Both the position numbers and the translations under genes were made by a program. A DNA stretch of 64,000 bases from Oreohelix idahoensis (Eukaryota; Mollusca; Gastropoda; Stylommatophora; Oreohelicidae). Positions 9,365-19,835 of this stretch are shown one piece after another. Each line of letters starts with the position of its first letter. Position 1 is the stretch's first letter. Location: assembly GCA_024509875.1 (NCBI GenBank), contig JAMPIV010019075.1, positions 124,001 through 188,000 on the forward strand, given 5' to 3'. The notes beneath the pieces were generated by a model. It had not been told where the DNA came from and did no database searches. It saw only the letters and a program-made list of their open reading frames with translations.

Positions 9365-10927
9365 ATGACTGAGGAGGGCGGGGAAATTCAAACGCCTATG
9401 TCGATTTCCAACATTTTTGGAGGGAAGTTGGAAACAGGTCAGAGGAATAAAAATCCTGGAATCCATGGTTTTAAACCATTAAAACAAACCCCATCCACCA
9501 TCCTTGTGCAAAAGGAGGTGAAAATGTGTCACAGGGAACCGTCTCCCTTGATACATGATGGTAATAAACTGCCGAATTTAGTTTCTCCGATCCTCACAGG
9601 AGAGGCAGTTTTAAAGGAGTACAACCACCCCACAAGCAGGGAAGGCAGAAGTACGACCTCTTATCATTCAGCACTGCAAAATGTCGAAGCCGGACAAGAT
9701 TCGGAAAAGCACATCAAGACTTCAAAGTCAGAACTTCGCACACATTGGCTCATGGATGAGTGTGGGACAGGCCGAATTCAGCACATCTCTAAGGCATCCT
9801 CTATGCTACAAAATTCACTCTCAATTCGTCTCAAGAAAGAGGTTGTACAAGAGGAAATAATTTGCTTCCAAGTTAAAGGAGATCATGAAGGAACCTTAAA
9901 AGGCCCGACGCAGCCTGAGATCGCTGTAACAGGAAAGGCCGGGGAGCAGTCAGAGGTGACCCCTGCTCCAGAATATGAACACCTCCTTACAGAGGAGCGG
10001 ATACAGAGAGAAATGGGAGGGAAACCCAAAGTACCTTGTGGAAAACTATTAATTAACTCACCTCTCAAGGGAGAGGCGGTGTTAGAAGAGCGGTCCTCCT
10101 CTAAAATCCTTGGAGAAGGAAATATGTCTGGATTACCTAATTCAACCTCCCATCCTCCTAAGAAGGAGATTGTCTTAGATGAGTATATTTACACCCAAAC
10201 TGGTGAATATATGTATGCGCCCATACGGGGCCCAACACGGGCTATGGTTATCATGACCGAACGAGTTAAGAAACCTGAGTCACCCCCCAAACCCCTGCAC
10301 ACGGATTTAGAAAAGGCCCAGACTGAGAACATTACGTTCACGCTTTGGATTGGACATCAGTTTTACGCCCAGTCACGCCCTACACCCCAGGGAGAAGTTT
10401 ATGGCGAAATCAGACTGATAGACAAAAGTATCGGCAAGAGAGGACTCAAGATTACGCCACATGTTGCATCGTCCTCGTCTAAAGCCCACTGGTTGAAAAT
10501 GTGCAATTTGTTACATTTAACTCGACGTCTGAAGATCGGGATCAGGATGCACCCTATCTTACGTCATGATCACTGGCGGAGCAGGAAAGCTAACAGAAGT
10601 AGTCTAGGAAAGAACTACTCTACCAGTAAACATTTCACCCCGCGTAGTTTCCGGGAATTGCTCATAAGAAACGGAAAGAATAGAACTACTGCTCACTTAG
10701 GCAGGTCGTACAAGGCGACCAAAATAAGGATGTATAGGATGGTACCGACCTTGTCAGGAAAATCAATTTCCTATCAACCGACATGTCGTCAATCCATAAG
10801 TTTTAATGCAGGCGCATTGCAAGGAGAATGTCAGCTACATTGGTGGAAGAAGAAGGAGAGTAGCGCGAGGAAAGCGAAGATGAGAAGAACAAATTTAGGA
10901 ATGATCGAGAAGACCAGACCTCAGTAA
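9365..10927 (+). CDS. ORF2 of copy A: unknown protein of an LTR element
   Basis: 520 codons from the ATG at 9365. In the undamaged arrangement (see copy B) this ATG overlaps the ORF1 stop by 8 nt (ATGACTGA). No RT (YXDD), RNase H, integrase (HHCC or DDE) or transmembrane segment is visible. Four or five degenerate repeats of a short motif occur: LTGEAVLKEY, LKKEVVQEE, LKGEAVLEE and PKKEIVLDEY, with QKEVKM as a weaker first copy. The last 170 residues are very basic (many Arg, Lys, His). The frame is open in both copies, which fits either recent duplication or a retained function. It may be a rapidly evolving nucleic-acid-binding protein, or read-through of decayed pol. I do not recognise it. 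Confidence 0.55.
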   Translation: MTEEGGEIQTPMSISNIFGGKLETGQRNKNPGIHGFKPLKQTPSTILVQKEVKMCHREPSPLIHDGNKLPNLVSPILTGEAVLKEYNHPTSREGRSTTSYHSALQNVEAGQDSEKHIKTSKSELRTHWLMDECGTGRIQHISKASSMLQNSLSIRLKKEVVQEEIICFQVKGDHEGTLKGPTQPEIAVTGKAGEQSEVTPAPEYEHLLTEERIQREMGGKPKVPCGKLLINSPLKGEAVLEERSSSKILGEGNMSGLPNSTSHPPKKEIVLDEYIYTQTGEYMYAPIRGPTRAMVIMTERVKKPESPPKPLHTDLEKAQTENITFTLWIGHQFYAQSRPTPQGEVYGEIRLIDKSIGKRGLKITPHVASSSSKAHWLKMCNLLHLTRRLKIGIRMHPILRHDHWRSRKANRSSLGKNYSTSKHFTPRSFRELLIRNGKNRTTAHLGRSYKATKIRMYRMVPTLSGKSISYQPTCRQSISFNAGALQGECQLHWWKKKESSARKAKMRRTNLGMIEKTRPQ

Positions 10928-10949
10928 GTTAGACCGCAGGTCAAACTGA

Positions 10950-10961
10950 AGGGGGAGGCTA
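10950..10961 (+). promoter_or_regulatory. Polypurine tract before LTR 2
   Basis: The purine-rich run gaagggggagg directly precedes the tgtcg start of LTR 2, and the same run precedes LTR 3 (about 16794-16807). This is the position expected for the plus-strand primer of an LTR retrotransposon. Confidence 0.6.
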
Positions 10962-13334
10962 TGTCGTAACACGGTCTATTCTTCTCTCCATCTTTGTCTC
11001 CCTTCTCTTCCCTTCTCTCTCTCTCTCCTTTATTCTCATTAATTTTCATGTTACACTACGGTATTTTCGGCGCTGTAGTCAGCGTTTCTCTCTCAGACAT
11101 CACGGCGCTTACTAATGGTTACTGAGCAAATATCGCAAACGCATCAACACCAGGTTATAACACATGGCCAGAGGATATACCTTAATTAAGAGTAAAAGGC
11201 GTCGCCCCAGTGTCAAATTTCATTGCATCAGCCAGCACGTGTATGCCTTCTAGGAGTAACCAGTAATTACGGGGTGGGGAAGCTTTCTCACGCAAGACGG
11301 TTCGCAACTGCGTCACACGATCTCAGGTTCAGGGAGAGAATTTACGTGTTATTACGTCGGAATGATTTAGAACACGTGAGAAGAGATTCATAAAATCTAG
11401 AAGCTTAGACGAAAACTTCACTTACACGCCCGACTTCTGGGCCGAGTGCATCTACATGGCGGGGAATCCTACACTACAAGCACTTTGGTATTAACCAAGC
11501 GGTGTTGTATAATTTCACTCTGTGCGGGTTCGTATAGACTGCAAAATATGCATGTAGAATATTCATTGGTATAAATGTATTGTTATTCTTAAAATCTAAA
11601 CATGTGCTATGTGAATTATTCATTGGTATAAATGTATTGTTATTCTTAATATGTTCTAAACATGTGCTATGTGGATGATTGTTGCTTGTACAAAAACTTA
11701 TCACAACTAGCCCCACAGCCAATAGAAGATAACATCTATCATATTAATTGCTTTATCCCTTACGAAGATAAAGGCAATCCCATGGCAGAGATTGTCATAG
11801 GGAAATGAAGTGTTAGAAGCTTCATCATGAAAGATCCCGCTTTTACGAGGTTAGGTGACCAGTTCCCTTCCTCGCTGCCTTTTCCTTCCCTAGCTCGAGA
11901 GCACAATTGAGTGCCCATTTACAGCTGGTAAACTGGAGTGTTCCACAGCCAGGTTTCAGTTCCAAAACTATGTAGTTGTGCTACAGAAGAAAGCAACCTG
12001 ATCGCTTGGCCAGTCGGTCATTCACTTTATCTATTTGTGTAATATAAATGTATTATATGTTATTGCTATTCATCATTGTGTGAAGGAACGGACTATGATT
12101 GTAGAACACAGTTCTTGGGAAAGAAGACTGACTAAACTAATTAACTCCTGAAGTTACATAGGTCTATGTTTACCTATCATGTCTTGACTGTGAGAAAGGA
12201 AGTCAGATGAATATAACATTGATATGCCTGACGTGTGACTGTATGAAAGTAAAGTATAAATATCTTATATAACATGGAAAGTTTGCCTGTAAACTTTAGA
12301 TTGTATGTCATAATAGTCCTCTTATTGAATGAAAGAGGATAATAATTCTGATATGCCTGGTGTATGCGGTTTGAATGGGAATGATAGCTGTTCCCATATG
12401 ACAGGAAGACTCATGAAGCCACATTTGTGTCTTCAGACTTTTAGGTTTCTGAGCGGACAACATTCGCAGTTGCAGAATTCAGTGTCCGGCGCCTGACGGT
12501 AACAGACAGCCAGTCTTTTGACCGAGCAGCAGAACCAAAAGCCAGAGATCTCGTCAACTCCTAAGCATAAAGGAGCACAGATCAACGCTCGCACGTGTAA
12601 TGTCATATCGCTGCAGGACGACAGCACCTAACAACCTGCGCCAGGGCTGACAACATCGGATTACAGATAAGTCCAAAAGCATAAGGATTATTTTCCTCAA
12701 GAAATCTCAGAGATCTTATTCAAATTCCAACCAGAACTTTCACCTAAATACTAACGGAACTATATTTAAAGTGCCTTCCAGTGTATTACAAAGTGAACAT
12801 TACATTCAACAATGTTAGGCAACTCTCATGATAGTCACACCAGTGCAAATGATGATTAGTAGGACATACTAGGACTTTTAGTCATTCAGTGTTTATGTCC
12901 ATATTATTATTTTCGTTTATCTTTTCATTTTCTTTGTGTCATATATATGGTTTAGGGATTAAATATCTGTACATAAGTTATATCATCTACCAAGTGGTCG
13001 AGTGAGTTTCTTACATGTACTGTCTCTTAAATCCATATATGTGTCATTTCCTCAGTATGAGAGGATGGGGGCTTAATAACAATTATAATATTCAGTAAGA
13101 ATAATAGGGGAGATTTGTCGCAAGGAAACAGAATCCATTCTCATGTGCCCTTCTGAGACATTATCTCTTTGTGAGACTATTCGCCTTCCTTTCACCCCTT
13201 ACTTGTATAGGAATCTAACAATTAACGAGCCACTTCTGAGATCCTATATATCTTTCTTACATTTCTCAATTTACAACTTTCTTATCCAACTGTGCTGTGA
13301 CAATTAATGTCCAGTTCGGGATAACGGCGCGACA
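10962..13334 (+). repeat. LTR 2 (2373 bp, shared middle LTR)
   Basis: Same ends as LTR 1. It differs by a 57-bp local duplication around 11588-11645 (attcattggtataaatgtat occurs twice) and a few single-base changes. It serves as 3' LTR of copy A and 5' LTR of copy B. Confidence 0.85.
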
Positions 13335-13920
13335 ATTGGAGGCTATGTCCGGTATCTAGATCATAACTCTAGAGAACCTTTTCTACCTCTTGCATTCCTA
13401 TAGTTCTCCACTGAGAACATATATCTCTAGGATCTGACTTTTTTTTTTTACAACACTAGGGATTTTAGTATATATACACGTACATGCCTCTTAGATAACG
13501 AGATATTGCAATATCACGATTAATTCTTTTTTGATGGATAGAACTGGGAAACTAGATCTTTATTTGTAAACACAGCGAACTTTGAGTTCAGTGAATTTTT
13601 TTTACCTGTAAGCGAAGCTAAAAATAGTAACTGGGTCAACGCACTAACGACATTGTAATCATAAGAACGAATATAAAAGATCTGAGTAGAATCTGAGGAA
13701 ATCCTTATGCTTAATTATATGTTGTATTATATACTTAGTATTATACTTTGTATTAATGAGATAATTAATCGTTGTATTAATATATCTTATTGTTGGTATT
13801 TGTTAGAAGTATACTTTGTTACAGTTGTAATTAGAGATACATTTGAGTTGGTCATTAGCATATTATTTGCAAGTCATACCAACCTGTTCAGAGTGAATCA
13901 CCACTGCTAAAATGGACGAA

Positions 13921-14250
13921 TGGGTGGGTTTGAAAAAAAATCGAAAAAAGGTGATTCGTCTTACGAGGACAAAAGACAAAGAAAATAGTCTACGTTACGG
14001 CCACAAGGCCTTCGTCAGGAAAGGAAAGAAAGTGAAGTCTAGATAGGACACATAAAAAACTTAATAAAATAATAAAATAAAAACTGGGTACTTCCCTGAA
14101 GGCAAGAACCGAAATTCGCTGTCTTGTTGAAGAGCGCGTGGCTGAACAGAAAGCGACTTCCGCCGCCGGGTGTACACCTTTTTTCGATTTTTTTTCAAAC
14201 CCACCCATTGTATTCCACGTCTTACCGCAGTTCCCCTCAACTTCCTCGAT
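13921..14250. mobile_element. 330-bp insertion with a perfect 33-bp inverted repeat
   Basis: Present only in copy B, at the ORF1 start codon. The 13-bp target taaaatggacgaa is duplicated on either side (13908-13920 and 14251-14263). The insert begins with a 33-bp sequence (13921-13953) whose exact inverted copy lies at 14175-14207, leaving a 43-bp tail on the right. The interior contains a smaller palindrome ggccacaaggcc. It has no coding capacity worth naming. A long target duplication with an off-centre inverted repeat does not fit ordinary MITEs; a non-autonomous Penelope-like or other retroposed element is possible. Confidence 0.7.
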
Positions 14251-14254
14251 TAAA

Positions 14255-15226
14255 ATGGACGAAACAATGGAATTGGATGAGTGGAGAGCATTCTGGACAG
14301 AGTTAGCCATTGAGTGCGAACTCTCCGGAGAAGAGCTAGATACTTTCGTTTCACGGGAGATGGAAAAATGCAGGATGAGGGAGGAAGAGAGACAGCAACA
14401 CAAATTAAGGATGGAAGCTTCGGATGCGGAATTACTGCGTCTCGAAACGATGCTGCCTAGAATGAGCTCCAAGACCTCAACTTCCTCCAGCCCCTCACCT
14501 CCGTCAGTTAAGTTACTCCCGCAGGTAGCACCTCAAACTGTACCAGAGAGAGTCAGGTCTGTTAGTCAAACCCTATTACCAGAAAGAGAAGAGGGGCGGC
14601 TTTCAGAACAAAGGCATCAGGATCACCCTGAGAAGGAGAAGCGTGCAAAGGCGGATGAGCTGGAAAGACCCACTTCCACCTTCTCTACGACTCACAACAT
14701 TCACCCTCTGAATAAAAACAGGACCAACATAAAGCATGAAATGGCTTCGGAGATGAATGGGATGGAGAGCAATATTAGTAAGTCTTTCCGATCGGTTAAC
14801 CACAGTAATAAAAACGGCAGGCACCGAAACCGAAACATACAAACTGTCAGCCCAGCGCAAGGCCCGCCATGTAAAGGAAACCCGGTGAAGCCCCGAGGTG
14901 ACCTTAGGAAACCTTTGAATGAAGGTTATGCGACCGTCAATGGAAGACGAGTCATATGTCTGCTTGTACCTGATCTCGGGTTTAGTGCAGTTGCTTCATC
15001 CTCACTCGTAAACGTCGATGAAATTACTGAGGAATATGTAATGGTAAGTGCACCTATGCTCCATGGGGAACCGATGGAATTGCCCATTGCAAGCTTGCAC
15101 TTAGAATCTCATTATGAGACAGGATTGATTAACGCAGCAATAGTAGACGAACGCTTTTTCCCCATACCCCAAGGAGGGAGTTACTTGCTCTTAGGAAACA
15201 GCACATGCCAGAGTGAACATGACTGA
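14255..15226 (+). CDS. ORF1 of copy B: short gag-protease-like protein
   Basis: 323 codons from the ATG at 14255, kept intact by the right-hand target duplication of the insertion. An in-frame ATG further upstream (14138, inside the insert) would extend it by 39 residues, but the homologous start in copy A favours 14255. Layout: acidic/basic coiled-coil (1-75), Ser/Pro linker, basic nucleic-acid-binding-like region without a zinc knuckle (about 160-215), then a retropepsin-like domain (about 220-320) with GYATVNGRRV, DLG in place of DTG, and YLLLGN as the conserved C-terminal motif. The capsid domain expected in full gag is missing. Substituting Leu for Thr/Ser in the catalytic triplet probably abolishes proteolysis. 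Its insert and 5' leader may alter expression. Confidence 0.65.
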   Translation: MDETMELDEWRAFWTELAIECELSGEELDTFVSREMEKCRMREEERQQHKLRMEASDAELLRLETMLPRMSSKTSTSSSPSPPSVKLLPQVAPQTVPERVRSVSQTLLPEREEGRLSEQRHQDHPEKEKRAKADELERPTSTFSTTHNIHPLNKNRTNIKHEMASEMNGMESNISKSFRSVNHSNKNGRHRNRNIQTVSPAQGPPCKGNPVKPRGDLRKPLNEGYATVNGRRVICLLVPDLGFSAVASSSLVNVDEITEEYVMVSAPMLHGEPMELPIASLHLESHYETGLINAAIVDERFFPIPQGGSYLLLGNSTCQSEHD

Positions 15227-16773
15227 GGAGGGCGGGGAAATTCAAACGCCTATGTCGATTTCCAACATTTTTGGAGGGAAGTTGGAAACAGGTCAGAGGA
15301 ATAAAAATCCATGGTTTTAAACCATTAAAACAAACCCCATCCACCATCCTTGTGCAAAAGGAGGTGAAAATGTGTCACAGGGAACCGTCTCCCTTGATAC
15401 ATGATGGTAATAAACTGCCGAATTTAGTTTCTCCGATCCTCACAGGAGAGGCAGTTTTAAAGGAGTACAACCACCCCACAAGCAGGGAAGGCAGAAGTAC
15501 GACCTCTTATCATTCAGCACTGCAAAATGTCGAAGCCGGACAAGATTCGGAAAAGCACATCAAGACTTCAAAGTCAGAACTTCGCACACATTGGCTCATG
15601 GATGAGTGTGGGACAGGCCGAATTCAGCACATCTCTAAGGCATCCTCTATGCTACAAAATTCACTCTCAATTCGTCTCAAGAAAGAGGTTGTACAAGAGG
15701 AAATAATTTGCTTCCAAGTTAAAGGAGATCATGAAGGAACCTTAAAAGGCCCCACGCAGCCTGAGATTGCTGTAACAGGAAAGGTCGGGGAGCAGTCAGA
15801 GGTGACCCCTGCTCCAGAATATGAACACCTCCTTACAGAGGAGCGGATACAGAGAGAAATGGGAGGGAAACCCAAAGTACCTTGTGGAAAACTATTAATT
15901 AACTCACCTCTCAAGGGAGAGGCGGTGTTAGAAGAGCGGTCCTCCTCTAAAATCCTTGGAGAAGGAAATATGTCTGGATTACCTAATTCAACCTCCCATC
16001 CTCCTAAGAAGGAGATTGTCTTAGATGAGTATATTTACACCCAAACTGGTGAATATATGTATGCGCCCATACGGGGCCCAACACGGGCTATGGTTATCAT
16101 GACCGAACGAGTTAAGAAACCTGAGTCACCCCCCAAACCCCTGCACACGGATTTAGAAAAGGCCCAGACTGAGAACATTACGTTCACGCTTTGGATTGGA
16201 CATCAGTTTTACGCCCAGTCACGCCCTACACCCCAGGGAGAAGTTTATGGCGAAATCAGACTGATAGACAAAAGTATCGGCAAGAGAGGACTCAAGATTA
16301 CGCCACATGTTGCATCGTCCTCGTCTAAAGCCCACTGGTTGAAAATGTGCAATTTGTTACATTTAACTCGACGTCTGAAGATCGGGATCAGGATGCACCC
16401 TATCTTACGTCATGATCACTGGCGGAGCAGGAAAGCTAACAGAAGTAGTCTAGGAAAGAACTACTCTACCAGTAAACATTTCACCCCGCGTAGTTTCCGG
16501 GAATTGCTCATAAGAAACGGAAAGAATAGAACTACTGCTCACTTAGGCAGGTCGTACAAGGCGACCAAAATAAGGATGTATAGGATGGTACCGACCTTGT
16601 CAGGAAAATCAATTTCCTATCAACCGACATGTCGTCAATCCATAAGTTTTAATGCAGGCGCATTGCAAGGAGAATGTCAGCTACATTGGTGGAAGAAGAA
16701 GGAGAGTAGCGCGAGGAAAGCGAAGATGAGAAGAACAAATTTAGGAATGATCGAGAAGACCAGACCTCAGTAA
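15219..16773 (+). pseudogene. ORF2 of copy B, N-terminally frameshifted
   Basis: The ATG at 15219 overlaps the ORF1 stop (15224-15226). Relative to copy A, 8 bp are missing near 15310, so translation from this ATG ends within about 35 codons. The frame matching copy A is open from about 15271 to 16773 but lacks the natural start. The remaining 480 or so codons are nearly identical to copy A, including the repeated K-E-x-V-x-x-E motifs. One amino-acid change (Ala to Val near the GKAGEQ segment) is visible. Confidence 0.6.
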
Positions 16774-16807
16774 GTTAGACCGCAGGTCAAACTGAAGGGG
16801 GAGGCTA

Positions 16808-18716
16808 TGTCGTAACACGGTCTATTCTTCTCTCCATCTTTGTCTCCCTTCTCTTCCCTTCTCTCTCTCTCTCCTTTATTCTCATTAATTTTCATGTTAC
16901 ACTACGGTATTTTCGGCGCTGTAGTCAGCGTTTCTCTCTCAGACATCACGGCGCTTACTAATGGTTACTGAGCAAATATCGCAAACGCATCAACACCAGG
17001 TTATAACACATGGCCAGAGGATATACCTTAATTAAGAGTAAAAGGCGTCGCCCCAGTGTCAAATTTCATTGCATCAGCCAGCACGTGTATGCCTTCTAGG
17101 AGTAACCAGTAATTACGGGGTGGGGAAGCTTTCTCACGCAAGACGGTTCGCAACTGCGTCACACGATCTCAGGTTCAGGGAGAGAATTTACGTGTTATTA
17201 CGTCGGAATGATTTAGAACACGTGAGAAGAGATTCATAAAATCTAGAAGCTTAGACGAAAACTTCACTTACACGCCCGACTTCTGGGCCGAGTGCATCTA
17301 CATGGCGGGGAATCCTACACTACAAGCACTTTGGTATTAACCAAGCGGTGTTGTATAATTTCACTCTGTGCGGGTTCGTATAGACTGCAAAATATGCATG
17401 TAGAATATTCATTGGTATAAATGTATTGTTATTCTTAATATGATCTAAACATGTGCTATGTGAATTATTCATTGGTATAAATGTATTGTTATTCTTAATA
17501 TGTTCTAAACATGTGCTATGTGGATGATTGTTGCTTGTACAAAAACTTATCACAACTAGCCCCACTTGACTGTGAGAAAGGAAGTCAGATGAATATAACA
17601 TTGATATGCCTGACGTGTGACTGTATGAAAGTAAAGTATAAATATCTTATATAACATGGAAAGTTTGCCTGTAAACTTTAGATTGTATGTCATAATAGTC
17701 CTCTTATTGAATGAAAGAGGATAATAATTCTGATATGCCTGGTGTATGCGGTTTGAATGGGAATGATAGCTGTTCCCATATGACAGGAAGACTCATGAAG
17801 CAACATTTGTGTCTTCAGACTTTTAGGTTTCTGAGCGGACAACATTCGCAGTTGCAGAATTCAGTGTCCGGCGCCTGACGGTAACAGACAGCCAGTCTTT
17901 TGACCGAGCAGCAGAACCAAAAGCCAGAGATCTCGTCAACTCCTAAGCATAAAGGAGCACAGATCAACGCTCGCACGTGTAATGTCATATCGCTGCAGGA
18001 CGACAGCACCTAACAACCTGCGCCAGGGCTGACAACATCGGATTACAGATAAGTCCAAAAGCATAAGGATTATTTTCCTCAAGAAATCTCAGAGATCTTA
18101 TTCAAATTCCAACCAGAACTTTCACCTAAATACTAACGGAACTATATTTAAAGTGCCTTCCAGTGTATTACAAAGTGAACATTACATTCAACAATGTTAG
18201 GCAACTCTCATGATAGTCACACCAGTGCAAATGATGATTAGTAGGACATACTAGGACTTTTAGTCATTCAGTGTTTATGTCCATATTATTATTTTCGTTT
18301 ATCTTTTCATTTTCTTTGTGTCATATATATGGTTTAGGGATTAAATATCTGTACATAAGTTATATCATCTACCAAGTGGTCGAGTGAGTTTCTTACATGT
18401 ACTGTCTCTTAAATCCATATATGTGTCATTTCCTCAGTATGAGAGGACGGGGGCTTAATAACAATTATAATATTCAGTAAGAATAATAGGGGAGATTTGT
18501 CGCAAGGAAATAGAATCCATTCTCATGTGCCCTTCTGAGACATTATCTCTTTGTGAGACTATTCGCCTTCCTTTCACCCCTTACTTGTATAGGAATCTAA
18601 CAATTAACGAGCCACTTCTGAGATCCTATATATCTTTCTTACATTTCTCAATTTACAACTTTCTTATCCAACTGTGCTGTGACAATTAATGTCCAGTTCG
18701 GGATAACGGCGCGACA
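16808..18716 (+). repeat. LTR 3 (1909 bp, with 467-bp deletion)
   Basis: Same start and end as the other LTRs, and followed by ccagt. It carries a 60-bp form of the duplication seen in LTR 2 (about 17405-17520). It also has a deletion corresponding to LTR 1 positions 6204-6670, joining ccccac to ttgactgtgag near 17563. Confidence 0.85.
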
Positions 18717-18721
18717 CCAGT

Positions 18722-19538
18722 CCAGAACAAGATATTTGAAGACAGCAACTTGAGGCTGACCACTGCTTTATAAAAAAATATCGTCTGTTGTTAGAAGATA
18801 TCTTTCGCCCACACAAACACGATAGTGGTTTTTAATGTAGAGACACTTTCATATGGAATAACTGCCAGACATTGGCGTAGAACCAGGTCTTAGTATGCCT
18901 GCCTGTAGTATGTTATAAGCTTAACAAATATAATTAAATGGAATTAAAAACCGCACGTTGCTCATCATTTCAGAACATTATAGAAAACAACAAAGGTTTA
19001 TTTCATTGTTTAATAATGCAGCTTTATTTTTCAGGACCGGGCATAACTCGCTTATCAACCATGAGGGCACAACTGCTGAGATATTTCACGAATTCACACT
19101 TACAAGTTATGTTAATTCTAATATGCAACAACTGTTGTTTAGTGTTTTTGTATACTTATGTAGCACTAGCTGGCTCTCCTTATCACGTATCAAGCATCGA
19201 ATTTTCTGTAGGTCTGCTTTGCTTAATTTGTTCTGGTACCGTCAAATACAGTTTTGGTCGAGCATGGCCCTATCATACCTATTGTTACCTGGAACTATTC
19301 AGTCCCCATTCCTCTTGTCTTATTATACTGTTTACAAATTTACTATGTCTGTGTACTACTTTTATGTTATTGCCAGCAAACAATATACTACATAATATGA
19401 AAATAATATTGCATAGATCCATCTCTTTAACAAGTGGACGAAATAGAACGTCACTGTTACGCTGAAATAGTAATCGAATGTCTGTTCTGGTTATTGGTCA
19501 AAACTGGTCTATCCATCATCAAATCACTACAAAGTACT
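18722..19538. other. No gene recognised
   Basis: AT-rich sequence. Two overlapping plus-strand open frames (18938-19465 and 18958-19395) have hydrophobic, low-complexity translations, no recognisable domain and no codon bias. I do not treat them as genes. Confidence 0.35.
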
Positions 19539-19815
19539 TTATTGGCAGTGTATCACCATATCAGCTGTCATTGAATGCACAAACCAACACAACTTGCCTA
19601 TGGCCTTAAAACCTAGCTTCTCATGCATGTCCATCGCCGGTGTGTTAGTTGGTACAATTGTTGACAGGATTGGTTTGTTTTCCTGGAAGTAGTTATGTGC
19701 AGTGTGACTGACAACACATGATGCAAGACCACGACCCCTGACATCATCCCTTACTTGAAGAAGGGCAGCGAATCCATATTCTGTTCGTATTTCAAAAGCA
19801 GCGCACTCACCATTT
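19539..19815 (-). CDS. Terminal exon of a GLYAT/FR47-like N-acyltransferase (paralogue or alternative)
   Basis: 277 bp, exactly the length and phase of the last exon of the gene at 38296-51625. It follows an acceptor (ccacag, exon from 19815) and ends with a stop at 19539-19541. The translation contains EYGFAALLQVRDDVRGRGLA and ends MHEKLGFKAIGKLCWFVHSM. R-x-x-G-x-A (RGRGLA) is the acetyl-CoA-binding motif A of GNAT enzymes, and MHEKLGF is the conserved C-terminal helix/strand. The frame is intact. No matching upstream exons were found between 19815 and 38296. It is therefore either the end of a tandem paralogue with lost exons, or an alternative last exon for the same gene some 22 kb further on. 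Confidence 0.7.
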
Positions 19816-19835
19816 CTGTGGAGATAGTCAGAACC

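Larger units (their letters stand above)
5506..18716 (+). mobile_element. Tandem LTR retrotransposon: LTR-int-LTR-int-LTR
   Basis: Three LTRs (5506-7821, 10962-13334, 16808-18716) alternate with two internal regions. The whole is flanked by a single 5-bp duplication ccagt (5501-5505 and 18717-18721), and there is no such duplication at the inner borders. Each LTR starts tgtcg and ends cgaca. The two internal regions are nearly identical by eye. Each encodes a short gag/protease-like ORF1 and an unrecognised ORF2, and neither contains RT, RNase H or integrase motifs. The element is therefore non-autonomous. The tandem form is best explained by unequal recombination between LTRs of two sister copies, or by template switching before integration. 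The gag and protease relics point to the Ty3/gypsy superfamily. Confidence 0.85.

Noticed and set aside
13988..14018. Hammerhead-ribozyme-like core on the minus strand of the 330-bp insert (ctgacga, a ggcc stem, then gtaac).
   Set aside because: The conserved GAAA reads GTAA, and I could not form stem I or a good stem III around it. A covariance-model search (Infernal, hammerhead families) would decide.
18938..19465. Two overlapping open frames of 145-175 codons.
   Set aside because: Overlapping on the same strand, hydrophobic low-complexity translation, no domain, and next to an LTR border. Not distinguishable from chance.
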